Assembly (NCBI GenBank): GCA_021299635.1
Contig: JAJTFA010000001.1
Span: 219,842 to 283,841, forward strand
Length of the DNA stretch: 64,000 nucleotides
Origin: Sphingobacteriales bacterium
GTDB lineage: Bacteria > Bacteroidota > Bacteroidia > UKL13-3
Direction of reading: 5' to 3'
The position numbers and the translations under genes are program-made. The notes under the pieces are model-generated. The model made no database searches. It had not been told where the DNA came from and worked only from the letters and a program-made list of their open reading frames with translations. Shown in pieces: positions 18,656 through 28,020 of this stretch (positions are counted from its first letter, which is position 1; each line of letters starts with the position of its first letter).

Positions 18656-19339
18656 CTATTTGCCGTTAAGCATGGCAGGGTCTATTTCTTTATAGCCATC
18701 AGGTATCGTAAAAACTTTTTCTGAAATGCTTTCAGCCTTCACTTTTTCAGCGACCATGGTAATGGTCATTCCTTGTTGTGAAGTGTTGTACTCCATCATG
18801 AAACCTTTGATGCCGGCATAAATTGGATTATCAGCTAGCATGGATGAGCTCGGTAATTTATCGGTTACATAACAAAATGAAGTCTCTTTTTTTTCATCTA
18901 TTTCATAGCTTACAATATGTTTGGTACATGCGTATCCGGCAATGGTTTTGATTTCCTGGGTTGCCTTCACCTCAACATTTTTAATTCCTTGTGTTTCAAA
19001 TGTAGCTATCTGTTTTTCCTTAAATTGTTCTTCGGTAATTTTAAACTTCATTTTCTGCCCCATCATATCCATCAGCATAATCATCTCTTTTTTTTCTTCA
19101 TCAAACAACATGCTCATTTCACCTTGTGCCATTAGCATTTCAGTTTTAAACTGATTGTTTTTAAAATAGAGTGTAACTTTTGATGGCAAGGTGGATTGTA
19201 TTTGTTTCATCTCCTCAGGAAGGTTGTTATAGATAAGTTTGTATTCAACCGTCCCTTCTTTCAGTAATTGCTGTGCATTTCCAACCAAGGCAGTGCATAG
19301 TAGTAAGCATAACGTAATCAATTGTTTTTTAAATTCCAT
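18656..19339 (-). CDS. Secreted DUF4412-like protein
   Basis: 227 residues with a signal peptide (hydrophobic core, then VGNAQ near residue 22). The mature part reads like DUF4412 proteins of Bacteroidota: a strand GTVEYKLIYNNL, a Met-rich central stretch (LMDMMGQKMKF), and a single conserved-looking block TIAGYACTKHIVSYE. These periplasmic or surface proteins have no known function. The gene converges on the MerR-type regulator with 10 bases between stops, and it lies downstream of the enoyl-CoA hydratase gene on the same strand with a 15-base gap, so it may be in the same transcript. Confidence 0.75.
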   Translation of the reverse strand: MEFKKQLITLCLLLCTALVGNAQQLLKEGTVEYKLIYNNLPEEMKQIQSTLPSKVTLYFKNNQFKTEMLMAQGEMSMLFDEEKKEMIMLMDMMGQKMKFKITEEQFKEKQIATFETQGIKNVEVKATQEIKTIAGYACTKHIVSYEIDEKKETSFCYVTDKLPSSSMLADNPIYAGIKGFMMEYNTSQQGMTITMVAEKVKAESISEKVFTIPDGYKEIDPAMLNGK

Positions 19340-19354
19340 AGTATTTAGGTGCTG

Positions 19355-20131
19355 TTACCAGCTAAGTTTTTCTTTGTTTAAAAATGCCGCAATTCCTTTT
19401 TTACAGTCTGTACTCTTACGTGCCTGAGCATTCATTTCTGCTGCATAGCTTAAGCCCTCATCCAAGCTAAGGTTTTGAACCCGTGCCAGCATTTGCTTAA
19501 CCATTCCCAATGATTCTGCGGAAGCAGTTTTTACCAATGCTGAGGCAAATGAATCAACTTTTGATTCTAATTCGTTTGCTTCGTATACGTCATTAATAAG
19601 TTGGTAATTCTTTGCTTGCAAAGCATTAAATACATTGCCACTTAGTAATATTTCCCTTGCAGTTTTTTCGCCCACTTTTCTTATCAAAAATACCATAACG
19701 ATGGCTGGCACAAAACCAATTTTTACTTCAGTGTAGCCAAACGTTGAAGCTGCTGTGGCAAAGCAGAAATCGCAAACGGTAGCCAAACCGCAACCTCCGG
19801 CAAGCGCAGGTCCGTTTATTTGTGCAATTACCACCTTTTTAAAAAGATAAATCATCCTGAATAATTCCATGAGATTGTTGGAATCAGCCAGGTTCTCTTC
19901 ATGCGAATTAGTTTGTAATTGTTGTAAATAAGCTAAATCAGCACCTGCACAAAAGGCCTCTCCATTTGCGCGTAAAACAATTACCTTACAACTGGCATCT
20001 TTTTCTGCTGCTGCAAATACAGATTTAATTTCACGCACAAACTCAAAGCTCAGTGCATTACGTTTTTCCGGTCGGTTAAGGGTAATATAACCGATGCGGT
20101 CTTTCACTTCAAACAGAACCAGATTACTCAT
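19355..20131 (-). CDS. Enoyl-CoA hydratase/isomerase family protein
   Basis: 258 residues of the crotonase superfamily, which hydrates or isomerises enoyl-CoA thioesters in the cytoplasm. Motifs are GYITLNRPEKRNALSF near residue 13, the oxyanion-hole segment FCAGADLAYL near 61-70, and GPALAGGCGLATVCDF near 101-116. The Gly in GGCGL aligns where many hydratases carry the first catalytic Glu, so a hydratase reaction is uncertain; isomerase or another crotonase activity is possible. The start is taken as the ATG at 20131 (MSNLVLFE), overlapping the comEC end by 8 bases; an ATG at 20137 is also possible. It is probably translated from the comEC message. Confidence 0.85.
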   Translation of the reverse strand: MSNLVLFEVKDRIGYITLNRPEKRNALSFEFVREIKSVFAAAEKDASCKVIVLRANGEAFCAGADLAYLQQLQTNSHEENLADSNNLMELFRMIYLFKKVVIAQINGPALAGGCGLATVCDFCFATAASTFGYTEVKIGFVPAIVMVFLIRKVGEKTAREILLSGNVFNALQAKNYQLINDVYEANELESKVDSFASALVKTASAESLGMVKQMLARVQNLSLDEGLSYAAEMNAQARKSTDCKKGIAAFLNKEKLSW

Positions 20132-22196
20132 AGCCATGCAATGATAACTGAATTGCACCCGAATCACCAACAAATTTTACGGGAATATTTAATGAAGCAC
20201 ACCTTTTTTTAATTTTTTCAGCCTGCCTAGCCGATATGGTGCTGCAAAGCCAATGTTCGCTGTCTTTCCATCTATCAAGTTCTGCGTTTTCAGGTGGGTA
20301 TCGCCAAATTATGTAATCACTTCTTGAAGTGTTTATAGGCTCCATGGGAGTTAAGCTGCTTATAGTGAAAGTATGATTACTCATGTATATTTCTTTCCAG
20401 CCGCTGTCGCTAAAAATAATCTGCTGCTTTTTAATATCAGACTTCCACCAATGTTGCTGCATATGAAACTTGATTTTTTCTTTGTCTTTCCAAAGCAATG
20501 AATCAATATATAGCCAACCAGAGTTTCCACTGATAGCTTCTAGGCCAAATTGATTAGGCAGATGATATAAAATAATCCGGTTTTGTAAATTATTTTCAAC
20601 AAGCCTATAATACTGAAACCCGCAGAAAGTAATGATGCCAATTAATGCCATTTGAAGCATACTTATATTGCGTGTGAGTATATAAGCTACAACACCTGCG
20701 CTTATGATATATAAAATGATACTTTGAAAAATACTGATATGAATTCCGCTTACATATGCATAAGGAATTGACTCTACAAATTTTACTGTATAATTTGTAA
20801 ACGCAATTAGTCCAAACATTATTTTACCCAAAATGGCTGCTATAATATGCACTTTTGAAAGTATAAGCATAAGGATGCCAACATAAAGAACCAATGTGGT
20901 AAGCGGTATGATAAGCAGGTTGGAAAAAAGAAAGCAGTTGGGAAATTGATGAAAGTATAACACGCCAATTGGCGAGGTGGTAACTTGGGCAGCAATGGAA
21001 ACAGATGTTATCTTCCATATTTCGTTGGTTAGCCATCTTTTAGGAGTTAACCACTCGTAAATAAGCGGATGAAGAAAAATAATACCCAATACAGCTGCAT
21101 AACTTAACTGAAAACCTACATTGGCCAGCATATTACAATCTATCAGCAATAAGATAAATGCAGATGTGGCCAGCGTATTATAAACATTGGTCCTGCGTGT
21201 TAGCATATCACTCATGATGATGATTGAAAACATCACTGTAGCACGCAAAATAGAAGGGGAGAGGCCACATAAAAAGGAATAGGCCCAAAGGCAAATCAAT
21301 ATAATGACAAGTTTTATTTGCTTTAGGCTTTTCTTTCGGTTAAACAGTTTAAGAAACCAACCCAATATGATAAAGATGATTCCAACATGCATCCCGGATA
21401 CGGCCAATACGTGCAGCGTTCCGGTATTAGCGTATGCCTGCATAGTTTCAGCATCAATATCATCGTCATATCCATAAATCAAAGCTTGTGCTACGCCTGT
21501 TTCTGACGCTGAACCGATATGGGTAGCAAGCGTTTCTTTAAAATATTGTTGCAGGTTATAGATGAAACTAAAGATGGCATTGGCTGCTACTTTCTCAGTT
21601 AACACATACTGATTTGGTTGCAGGTAGGCCTGGTAATATATCTGATTGAAGGCAAGGTAACGCTTGTAGTTAAATTCATCAGGGTTTTGTGGTGGAGCGA
21701 TATCTCTAACATTGGCAGCAGGGATGAGCATCACTGTGCCATATTTTGGCAGATTGGTAGTGCCTTTATTTTTAAGATAAATAAGCAGTTTACCGCTCGA
21801 TGGGAGTGTCGTCCCGCTGCTGTCACTAACAGCTATTACTTCTGCTTTTATTTTAACAGATTTTATTTTGGGAATAGGTGGTTCTGTAACTCTAACCCAA
21901 ATCCATTGTTTTTGCTGAATATGAATAAAGTAATTTTCTGCCAGACGAGCATCTCTCAAATCGTGCAAAAGCCATCCAGAAAACAGGAGGATTACATTTA
22001 GGATGGCGCCATGTATCCAGCGTTTTTTAAACGATTGAATGATAAAGAAAGCCATTAAATAACTTAGTATACATATTAGTAAACCGTTTATCAGCAAGTA
22101 AAGGGATAGCTTATAAAACATAGATAAGCCTATTCCACAGGTAAATGGAATGAGCAATCTAACTACCGGAACTTTATGCCAAAAACTTAAGTACAT
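20124..22196 (-). CDS. comEC: ComEC/Rec2 family DNA-uptake channel protein
   Basis: Forms the inner-membrane channel that passes single-stranded DNA during natural transformation. The protein is 690 residues. It has N-terminal helices and a DUF4131 beta region (about 30-200), then the Competence domain with LAVSGMHVGI and CGLSPSILRATVMFS and about eight more helices. The last 160 residues, where many ComEC proteins have a metallo-beta-lactamase domain, show no HxHxDH motif. Shorter ComEC forms of this kind occur in Bacteroidota. The start ATG at 22196 precedes a hydrophobic helix. Its 3' end overlaps the crotonase gene. Confidence 0.9.
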   Translation of the reverse strand: MYLSFWHKVPVVRLLIPFTCGIGLSMFYKLSLYLLINGLLICILSYLMAFFIIQSFKKRWIHGAILNVILLFSGWLLHDLRDARLAENYFIHIQQKQWIWVRVTEPPIPKIKSVKIKAEVIAVSDSSGTTLPSSGKLLIYLKNKGTTNLPKYGTVMLIPAANVRDIAPPQNPDEFNYKRYLAFNQIYYQAYLQPNQYVLTEKVAANAIFSFIYNLQQYFKETLATHIGSASETGVAQALIYGYDDDIDAETMQAYANTGTLHVLAVSGMHVGIIFIILGWFLKLFNRKKSLKQIKLVIILICLWAYSFLCGLSPSILRATVMFSIIIMSDMLTRRTNVYNTLATSAFILLLIDCNMLANVGFQLSYAAVLGIIFLHPLIYEWLTPKRWLTNEIWKITSVSIAAQVTTSPIGVLYFHQFPNCFLFSNLLIIPLTTLVLYVGILMLILSKVHIIAAILGKIMFGLIAFTNYTVKFVESIPYAYVSGIHISIFQSIILYIISAGVVAYILTRNISMLQMALIGIITFCGFQYYRLVENNLQNRIILYHLPNQFGLEAISGNSGWLYIDSLLWKDKEKIKFHMQQHWWKSDIKKQQIIFSDSGWKEIYMSNHTFTISSLTPMEPINTSRSDYIIWRYPPENAELDRWKDSEHWLCSTISARQAEKIKKRCASLNIPVKFVGDSGAIQLSLHGYE

Positions 22197-22354
22197 AAAC
22201 TGGCGTGTGCCTTTACTAAATGAATAGTCAATTTACCAAATTATTTTCTTTCCGGTAATTGAATTTACTATATATCTTTTAGTTTCAGGTAATCGTTTAA
22301 GCATTATTTTTGGAATATTTAAAATAGGAATGCACCAACTCAGCATCATTTATA

Positions 22355-22362
22355 TATTTTTG
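22355..22362 (+). promoter_or_regulatory. Candidate -7 element (TATTTTTG)
   Basis: Exact TAnnTTTG match 20 bases before the ATG at 22383. The 186-base divergent region between comEC and this gene shows no other clear site, and no TTG at -33. Confidence 0.4.
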
Positions 22363-22382
22363 TTTAATCAATAATATAATTT

Positions 22383-22832
22383 ATGTACGAAAGTTTATTA
22401 AACTTACACAACGCTTTACGCTGGGGTGTATTGCTTGGTGGTATGTATGCAATTACCAAGTCTGTTTTAGGAATAATTCATAAAAGAGAATTTACCACAA
22501 ACGAAAACAGAGCCCACGTTATATTTGTACTTTTTTGTCATACACAATTATTGCTTGGTTTGTGGCTGTATTTTATAAGTCCGGCTGTAAACGATGCCCT
22601 TGCTCAAGGTATGGGCGCAGTTATGAAGGATAAAGCATTACGTTTTATAGCAGTAGAGCATATCTCTACGATGATAATTGCCATTGTATTGATACAGGTT
22701 GGACGCTCCTTAAGTAAAAAGGCCACAGATGCAATGGCCAAGCACCGCAAGGCAGTTATCTTTTATTCTATTGGTTTTCTGCTGATACTTTCCCGTATAC
22801 CTTGGAATAAGGCATTTTTCCCTGGAATGTAA
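22383..22832 (+). CDS. Small four-helix integral membrane protein, unknown function
   Basis: 149 residues with four predicted membrane helices (about 10-30, 45-66, 88-107, 122-140). Histidines occur near helix ends (LHNALRW at 8-14, FCHTQ near 56, VEHIS near 96), a pattern reminiscent of small b-type cytochromes, but I cannot assign haem binding from sequence alone. Similar proteins are widespread in Bacteroidota as conserved hypotheticals. It stands alone between divergent comEC and the convergent cupin gene. Confidence 0.72.
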   Translation: MYESLLNLHNALRWGVLLGGMYAITKSVLGIIHKREFTTNENRAHVIFVLFCHTQLLLGLWLYFISPAVNDALAQGMGAVMKDKALRFIAVEHISTMIIAIVLIQVGRSLSKKATDAMAKHRKAVIFYSIGFLLILSRIPWNKAFFPGM

Positions 22833-22835
22833 TCC

Positions 22836-22852
22836 ACGCTTAGCCTAAGCGT
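22836..22852. terminator. Possible bidirectional terminator hairpin
   Basis: Perfect 7-bp stem ACGCTTA/TAAGCGT with a 3-base loop, between two convergent genes. The following sequence is AT-rich but has no long T-run, so termination efficiency is doubtful. Confidence 0.4.
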
Positions 22853-22893
22853 AATTTATAAATTAGCAGGTTCTGAATTAAATTAAACCTTTT

Positions 22894-23301
22894 TCACTCC
22901 AACATTACACGGTCTTTACCATCAAATAGGGGAGCCTGTATAGACAACACTTTGAGTGGTATGGCAGAAATTGTTTTTACTGCATGAGGCGTGTTTTTTG
23001 GAATAAAAATCAAGTCATTCTTTTTTATAACAAACACCTCGGTCCCTAGTCTCATTTCACCCTCACCTTCCAAAACCAAAACATGTTCAGCATGTTCTAG
23101 GTGTTTATGCAATTTTACCTCTTTGTTGATGCATATAACTGAGCTGCTCACGAGAGAATCACTGAATACGCTTTTGGAGAAGTTTATGCCATTTTCTGTT
23201 TTTGTCTGAGGCAAGAAGTCAAGATTTATTGCACCTTGTGCCTGAATGATTGAATTATTAATTAGCAGCAAGACTAATGTAATAAATATTTTGTTTTTCA
23301 T
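22894..23301 (-). CDS. Secreted cupin-domain protein
   Basis: 135 residues: a signal peptide (MKNKIFITLVLLL to IIQAQG) followed by one cupin_2 barrel. The metal-site histidines appear as HKHLEHAEH (about 64-72), and the second cupin motif is PKNTPHAVK (about 106-114). Secreted single-domain cupins of this sort have varied or unknown activity. I chose the ATG at 23301; an in-frame start at 23331 adds ten residues before the signal peptide. The gene stands alone, divergent from the M13 peptidase. Confidence 0.8.
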   Translation of the reverse strand: MKNKIFITLVLLLINNSIIQAQGAINLDFLPQTKTENGINFSKSVFSDSLVSSSVICINKEVKLHKHLEHAEHVLVLEGEGEMRLGTEVFVIKKNDLIFIPKNTPHAVKTISAIPLKVLSIQAPLFDGKDRVMLE

Positions 23302-23392
23302 ATAGTCAGCGAAGATAGCATATCGATACACGTAAATCTTACTTGTTAGCTTATACTTTATAACCTCCAGTTTTTTTTGAAGCTAATTTCAA

Positions 23393-23400
23393 TATTTTTG
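23393..23400 (+). promoter_or_regulatory. Candidate -7 element of the M13 peptidase gene
   Basis: TATTTTTG, an exact TAnnTTTG match, 22 bases before the ATG. The nearest TTTG upstream is only 13 bases away, shorter than the usual spacing. Confidence 0.4.
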
Positions 23401-23422
23401 AGCCTCAATCTTCAATTAATAT

Positions 23423-25453
23423 ATGAAAAAACAGTACATGCTTTTAGGAACAGCCATTGTAATGGTTGCTGCCGCATTTGTGCTTTCCGATAAACTTACA
23501 GGTGTTGATACCGCCTCTTTGAACCGAAAAGCAAAACCTCAGGATGATTTTTTTGAGTTTGCCAATGGAGGCTGGATTAAAGCCAATCCCATACCAACAA
23601 CTGAGGGTCGCTGGGGCAGCTTTAATGCGCTTGCAGAGCGTAATAATGAATTACTAAGAAAAATTTTGGAAGAAGCCGCAGCTGATAAAAATGCCGAGCC
23701 GGGAACCGCTCGCCAGAAAATTGGCGACTTTTATTCCATTGCGATGGATACACTAAAGTTGGAAAGAGATGGTTTAGCTCCTGTCGCTTTAACTATGCAA
23801 CTAGTTGAATCTTGGCAAAATACAAATGACTTGGCAACAATTTTGGCCGGTTTTCACAAGCGTGGTATTTCAGGCTTCTTTAACATGTATGTTGGTTTAG
23901 ATGTAAAGAATAATGAGAAATACGTTACCTGGCTTTCTCAAGGTGGCCTTGGTTTGCCTGATAGAGATTATTACCTGAAGGATGACGAAAAGTCAAAAAA
24001 AATAAGGGAAGCATACATGAAGCACCTTGCAAAAATGTTTATGATTTTTGGCGCAGCCGATGCAGATGCTCAAGCTAATGCAGCAATGGTTCTGGAACTG
24101 GAAACCGGACTTGCTCAGAATAGCATGAGCAGGGTAGAGAACCGCAACATGGAGAAGAAGTATAACAAGTTTGCTTATGCCAAATTAAAAAACGATTATG
24201 CTTCTTTTAACTGGGATGCTTATTTTGAATTAACAGGTCTGGCAGTAAAAAAGGTAGATACGGTTATTGTTGCCCAGCCTGATTATTTTACCTACCTGCA
24301 AACTATATTCAACAAAGAGCCTCAAATCATCAGGGCTTATTTGAAGTGGAAAGTTATGTCGGCTGTATCAAGCTATCTCACTGCTGAGTTGGAAAAACAG
24401 ACATTTTCTTTTTATGGTACAGTTATACAAGGTGTAAAGGAACAAAAGCCACGTTGGAAAAGAGCTGTTGCTTCAGCCAACGGTATGCTAGGTCAATTAG
24501 TTGCGCAGGAGTACGTGAAAGTGGCATTTAGTCCGCAATCAAAGGAAAAGGTTAATCAGATGGTGGATCACCTGCGTGAAGCATTTCGCAATCGCATTAA
24601 TAATCTGGAGTGGATGAGTGCTGAAACCAAACAAAAAGCACTAGAGAAATTAAATTCATTCAATAGAAAACTGGGTTATCCGGATAAATGGGAAGACTAC
24701 AGTAAGTTAAGCGTTAAGCGAGATTCCTATTTAGACAATTATTTCAGGGCACAGGTATTTGGTTTTGAGGATATGGTTGATCAGCTGAACAAGCCGGTAG
24801 ATAAAACTAAGTGGAGTATGTTGCCTCAAACAGTAAATGCGTACTACAGCCCGGTTATGAATGAAATTGTATTTCCTGCAGCCATTATGCAGCCACCATT
24901 CTTTGACCCCAATAGGGATGATGCTGCCAATTATGGAGCTATTGGTGCAGTGATAGGGCATGAATTTTCTCATGGTTTTGATGATCAGGGTAGCAAGTAT
25001 GATGCAAAAGGAAATCTGAACAGTTGGTGGACCGATGAGGATAGAAAGAAATTTGAAGAGCGCACAAAAGTGCTGGTAGAACAGTTTAATAAATTTGAAG
25101 TGCTTGATTCTGTTTTTGTAAACGGGCAGTTAACACTCGGTGAGAATATTGCAGATTTAGCTGGTTTAACAGTGGCTTACGAAGCGTATCAGATGAGTAT
25201 AAAAGATAAGAAACGTGTGATAATAGATGGATTTACTCCTGAACAGCGTTTTTTTATAGGATTTGCACAAGTTTGGCGCACCCATGCCCGTCCAGAGTAT
25301 TTGCGTAACCAGGTGCTCACCGACCCGCACTCACCGGCACAGTATCGTGTTTTTGGTCCGCTTTCTAATATGCCACAGTTCTATGCTGCGTTTGATGTAA
25401 AACCTAAGCACAAGATGTGGCTGGATGATAACAAACGTGTTAAAATCTGGTAA
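23423..25453 (+). CDS. M13 family zinc metallopeptidase (neprilysin/PepO type)
   Basis: 676 residues, the usual full length for M13 peptidases, which cut oligopeptides. An N-terminal signal or anchor (residues 5-20) suggests export. The N-terminal peptidase M13 domain follows (about 35-420). The catalytic zinc motif HEFSH begins at H513, inside GHEFSHGFDDQGSKYD. The third zinc-ligand motif GENIADLAGL follows about 65 residues later. The NAYY substrate loop (PQTVNAYYSP) and the C-terminal HARPEYLR segment with its substrate Arg are present, so the enzyme looks intact. A bidirectional terminator separates it from the convergent desaturase gene. Confidence 0.93.
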   Translation: MKKQYMLLGTAIVMVAAAFVLSDKLTGVDTASLNRKAKPQDDFFEFANGGWIKANPIPTTEGRWGSFNALAERNNELLRKILEEAAADKNAEPGTARQKIGDFYSIAMDTLKLERDGLAPVALTMQLVESWQNTNDLATILAGFHKRGISGFFNMYVGLDVKNNEKYVTWLSQGGLGLPDRDYYLKDDEKSKKIREAYMKHLAKMFMIFGAADADAQANAAMVLELETGLAQNSMSRVENRNMEKKYNKFAYAKLKNDYASFNWDAYFELTGLAVKKVDTVIVAQPDYFTYLQTIFNKEPQIIRAYLKWKVMSAVSSYLTAELEKQTFSFYGTVIQGVKEQKPRWKRAVASANGMLGQLVAQEYVKVAFSPQSKEKVNQMVDHLREAFRNRINNLEWMSAETKQKALEKLNSFNRKLGYPDKWEDYSKLSVKRDSYLDNYFRAQVFGFEDMVDQLNKPVDKTKWSMLPQTVNAYYSPVMNEIVFPAAIMQPPFFDPNRDDAANYGAIGAVIGHEFSHGFDDQGSKYDAKGNLNSWWTDEDRKKFEERTKVLVEQFNKFEVLDSVFVNGQLTLGENIADLAGLTVAYEAYQMSIKDKKRVIIDGFTPEQRFFIGFAQVWRTHARPEYLRNQVLTDPHSPAQYRVFGPLSNMPQFYAAFDVKPKHKMWLDDNKRVKIW

Positions 25454-25470
25454 TGGATTTAATTTAAATA

Positions 25471-25504
25471 AAAAAGTTGCTTCAAAATTGAAGCAACTTT
25501 TTTT
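25471..25504. terminator. Bidirectional intrinsic terminator
   Basis: A 16-base inverted repeat (25471-25486 with 25489-25504, core GTTGCTTCAA) with A-runs and T-runs on both sides. It serves the M13 gene on the plus strand and the desaturase on the minus strand. Confidence 0.88.
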
Positions 25505-26623
25505 TTATCCTATTGCGGTATGAAGGTCTGGTAGCTTCCCAATTTCCTTCATAAACTTGAAATGAGATCGAATGGCTTGAAATAGGGTATTGTTTTCGTG
25601 ATAAGGTATGCCAAACTCCTTTGCGGTAGCTTTAACAATAATTGAAATGGCAGGATAATGTACATGCGATATTTTAGGGAACAGGTGGTGTTCTATCTGG
25701 TAATTTAACCCGCCAACATACCACGAGAGCCATTTGTTGTTAGGAGCAAAATTTACGGTTGTTTGCAGTTGATGAATAGCCCAGTCGGTTTCAATCACTC
25801 CGGTTGAAGATGGCAGTGGATGCGCTGTATGTTCTAAGGTGTGTGCCAACTGAAAAATAACAGTTAAAATGATGCCTGCTACAAAATGCATAAGCAAAAA
25901 TCCTATTACTATTTGAACAAGCGGGATTTTACAATAAGCATATGGGGCACCTATAACAGTGCAAAAGTAAAATACTTTGATAGCTATAATTTTTACCAGA
26001 GAAACAACTTTCTCAGAGCGTGACTGGGCATTTACGCCATTTTTAGAAAACTGTACAAATTGCACAAAGTCTTTAAACAGCGCCCAGTAAAGCGTGAGCA
26101 GCCCGTAGAAAAAAATTGCATAGATCCATTGAAAGCGATGAAACCATTTGGTTTTTGTATGGGGCGAAAATTTCAGCACCAGTCTGTCTTCTATATCTTC
26201 ATCAATATGGGTTATGTTGGTATAGGTGTGGTGGAGAATATTGTGCTGTAGCTTCCAGTTCAAAACAGAACCACCAATGGCATTGAGGGTGTGCCCCATT
26301 AGAAAGTTTATTGTTTTATTGGAGGAGTAGGATCCATGGTTGGCGTCATGCATTACGCTCATGCCAATACCTGCAATACCTATACCCATAAGAAACCATA
26401 CAATAAGGGATAAAGGCCATGCAGGAGTAAAAAATATCAGAATCAAAAAGGGAATGAAATAAGTGCTAAGGAGAATGATTGATTTTATGTACATCCGCTT
26501 ATCTGCAAATTTACTTAAGTTATTTTCCTGAAAATACCCGTCAACTCTCTTTTTTAGCATTGGAAAGAAGAGGCTCTTTTCGTCTGGAGCAAATTTAATT
26601 TGTTGTTTTAGCGGAGTTTTCAT
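25505..26623 (-). CDS. Membrane fatty-acid (acyl-CoA) desaturase, front-end type
   Basis: 372 residues. A di-iron membrane desaturase that inserts a double bond in acyl chains using oxygen. The three histidine boxes are intact: HDANH at 92-96, HNILHH at 127-132 and QIEHH near 315. The Q in the third box is the mark of front-end (delta-5/delta-6, linoleoyl-CoA-type) desaturases. Four membrane helices flank the boxes. There is no fused cytochrome b5 domain, so an external electron donor is needed. The stop codon abuts the bidirectional terminator. The upstream 65 bases have no clear promoter motif. Confidence 0.9.
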   Translation of the reverse strand: MKTPLKQQIKFAPDEKSLFFPMLKKRVDGYFQENNLSKFADKRMYIKSIILLSTYFIPFLILIFFTPAWPLSLIVWFLMGIGIAGIGMSVMHDANHGSYSSNKTINFLMGHTLNAIGGSVLNWKLQHNILHHTYTNITHIDEDIEDRLVLKFSPHTKTKWFHRFQWIYAIFFYGLLTLYWALFKDFVQFVQFSKNGVNAQSRSEKVVSLVKIIAIKVFYFCTVIGAPYAYCKIPLVQIVIGFLLMHFVAGIILTVIFQLAHTLEHTAHPLPSSTGVIETDWAIHQLQTTVNFAPNNKWLSWYVGGLNYQIEHHLFPKISHVHYPAISIIVKATAKEFGIPYHENNTLFQAIRSHFKFMKEIGKLPDLHTAIG

Positions 26624-26688
26624 CTATAGATACAGATACAATTTACAAGATATGATTTCCAAATCAATTGGTACTTATTATATTTACG

Positions 26689-27111
26689 TTATTTATTTTT
26701 AACATACAATCCCTGCACCCAATCCGGAATAGCAACAGCCCTCCCGTTTTGCAATTCAACAAGGGTAAAGTAAAAATAGCCATTGCAGCATAACTTGTCG
26801 GATTTTCTATTCAGGATTTCAAACTCAACTTTCACATCGTTTTTCCGCACTTCTATAATTCTCGTTCTAACACACATGGTATCGCCTAGTTTTAATGCAC
26901 GTTTAAATTCGATAAAGCAGCTATTGGCTACCCAGCCCAGCCCCTTTTCCAAGTACACATGCATGGGATTTCCGTAGCAGCGTTCCATCTGATCATATCT
27001 TGCGGCCAGCACATAATCTAGGTATCGTGTACTGTGCACGTGTTGAAACATATCTATGTCATCAGGTCTTACCTGCAATTCTGTTTCATAAAAAGTTGTA
27101 TTGAGTTCCAT
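26689..27111 (-). CDS. Hotdog-fold acyl-CoA thioesterase (YbgC/4HBT type)
   Basis: 140 residues, one hotdog domain. The active-site region reads DIDMFQHVHSTRYLDY (about 18-33), matching the D-x-D-x-x-x-H-V-x-x-x-x-Y pattern of 4-hydroxybenzoyl-CoA thioesterase-like proteins. Such enzymes hydrolyse acyl-CoA or acyl-ACP thioesters; the substrate is not evident. The start ATG at 27111 shares a base with the stop of the upstream PqqB-like gene, so the two are translationally coupled. Confidence 0.87.
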   Translation of the reverse strand: MELNTTFYETELQVRPDDIDMFQHVHSTRYLDYVLAARYDQMERCYGNPMHVYLEKGLGWVANSCFIEFKRALKLGDTMCVRTRIIEVRKNDVKVEFEILNRKSDKLCCNGYFYFTLVELQNGRAVAIPDWVQGLYVKNK

Positions 27112-28016
27112 TATTTTACCTGAATGATTTGACCTTGCTCAGCCAACTGAAATCCGCTATTCTTAAGCAATAGCCCTTCAGAGCTTTTTTTACCTAATAA
27201 AGGATTGGTGTGATTCAAATGGATGAAATAAATTTTAGAGCTAACGGTCCTCAGAAACTGCATGCTCTCAATTACCAGCGGATGTGGAATCTCTGCCATG
27301 TTTCTGCCGGGCAATTCAGTTGCACTCCAGAAAGTGGCATCTACAAAAGCCAGATCAACGCTGCTTAATAACGCTATTGCATTTGTATCCCATTTTTCCC
27401 ATTTATCAATATCCGGTAAGTATAGGATATTCCTTTTACCTGTGGTAATCATAAACGCAGCTGTTTCACTAAACTCATCCCGGTGAGGAACCGTTAACGG
27501 AGTTACCTTTAAATCTTTTATCAAACCCTTTGTGCTATCTGCAGTTAATGGTATCAGCTGTATGTTTTTTAGCCGGACGAGTTGGCTCCATGGACCGTTA
27601 TTTTCAAGATAGTTCTTCATACGGGGTAGCACATATACCGGAATAGATTTGCTCCCCATGGCTTCTCTGCCCAGATGCATTAACCCGGAATAATGGCCCA
27701 TATGTGCATGTGTTAAAAATATTCCGGCAAGCTTAATAGAATCATTTGTTTTTTGTTGGAGCAACTGCCATTGTTCCCTGAAATCAGGTGTGATATCAAA
27801 CAGCCATGCTTCGTTGCTACTTTGGTTTATAATGGAAATGCAGGATACCCAACGTCTTTGTTCAGGATTATTCCATGCAGTTTTACAACAAGATTTATTG
27901 CAACCGGCTTGCGGATAGCCTCCATCTTGTGCCGTGCCCAATACCATCAGCTCAATTTGCTGTGCCTGCAAAAACATGCAAAGTAAAAGAAACGCTATGA
28001 GGCCAAGGGCTTTCAT
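27111..28016 (-). CDS. Exported PqqB-like metallo-beta-lactamase-fold hydrolase
   Basis: 301 residues from the chosen ATG. A signal peptide (MKALGLIAFLLL to LQAQQ) precedes an MBL-fold domain. Motifs are VLGTAQDGGYPQAGC with a nearby CC pair, the metal-binding THAHMGHYSGL, PHRDEFSETAAF, ILYLPDIDKW and a final IHLNHTNPLL. This order and the N-terminal Cys cluster resemble PqqB. PqqB itself acts in the cytoplasm in PQQ synthesis, and no other pqq gene is here, so this is a related exported hydrolase of unknown substrate. An in-frame ATG at 28034 would add six residues and overlap the upstream zinc-ribbon gene. Confidence 0.82.
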   Translation of the reverse strand: MKALGLIAFLLLCMFLQAQQIELMVLGTAQDGGYPQAGCNKSCCKTAWNNPEQRRWVSCISIINQSSNEAWLFDITPDFREQWQLLQQKTNDSIKLAGIFLTHAHMGHYSGLMHLGREAMGSKSIPVYVLPRMKNYLENNGPWSQLVRLKNIQLIPLTADSTKGLIKDLKVTPLTVPHRDEFSETAAFMITTGKRNILYLPDIDKWEKWDTNAIALLSSVDLAFVDATFWSATELPGRNMAEIPHPLVIESMQFLRTVSSKIYFIHLNHTNPLLGKKSSEGLLLKNSGFQLAEQGQIIQVK

Positions 28017-28020
28017 ACAA

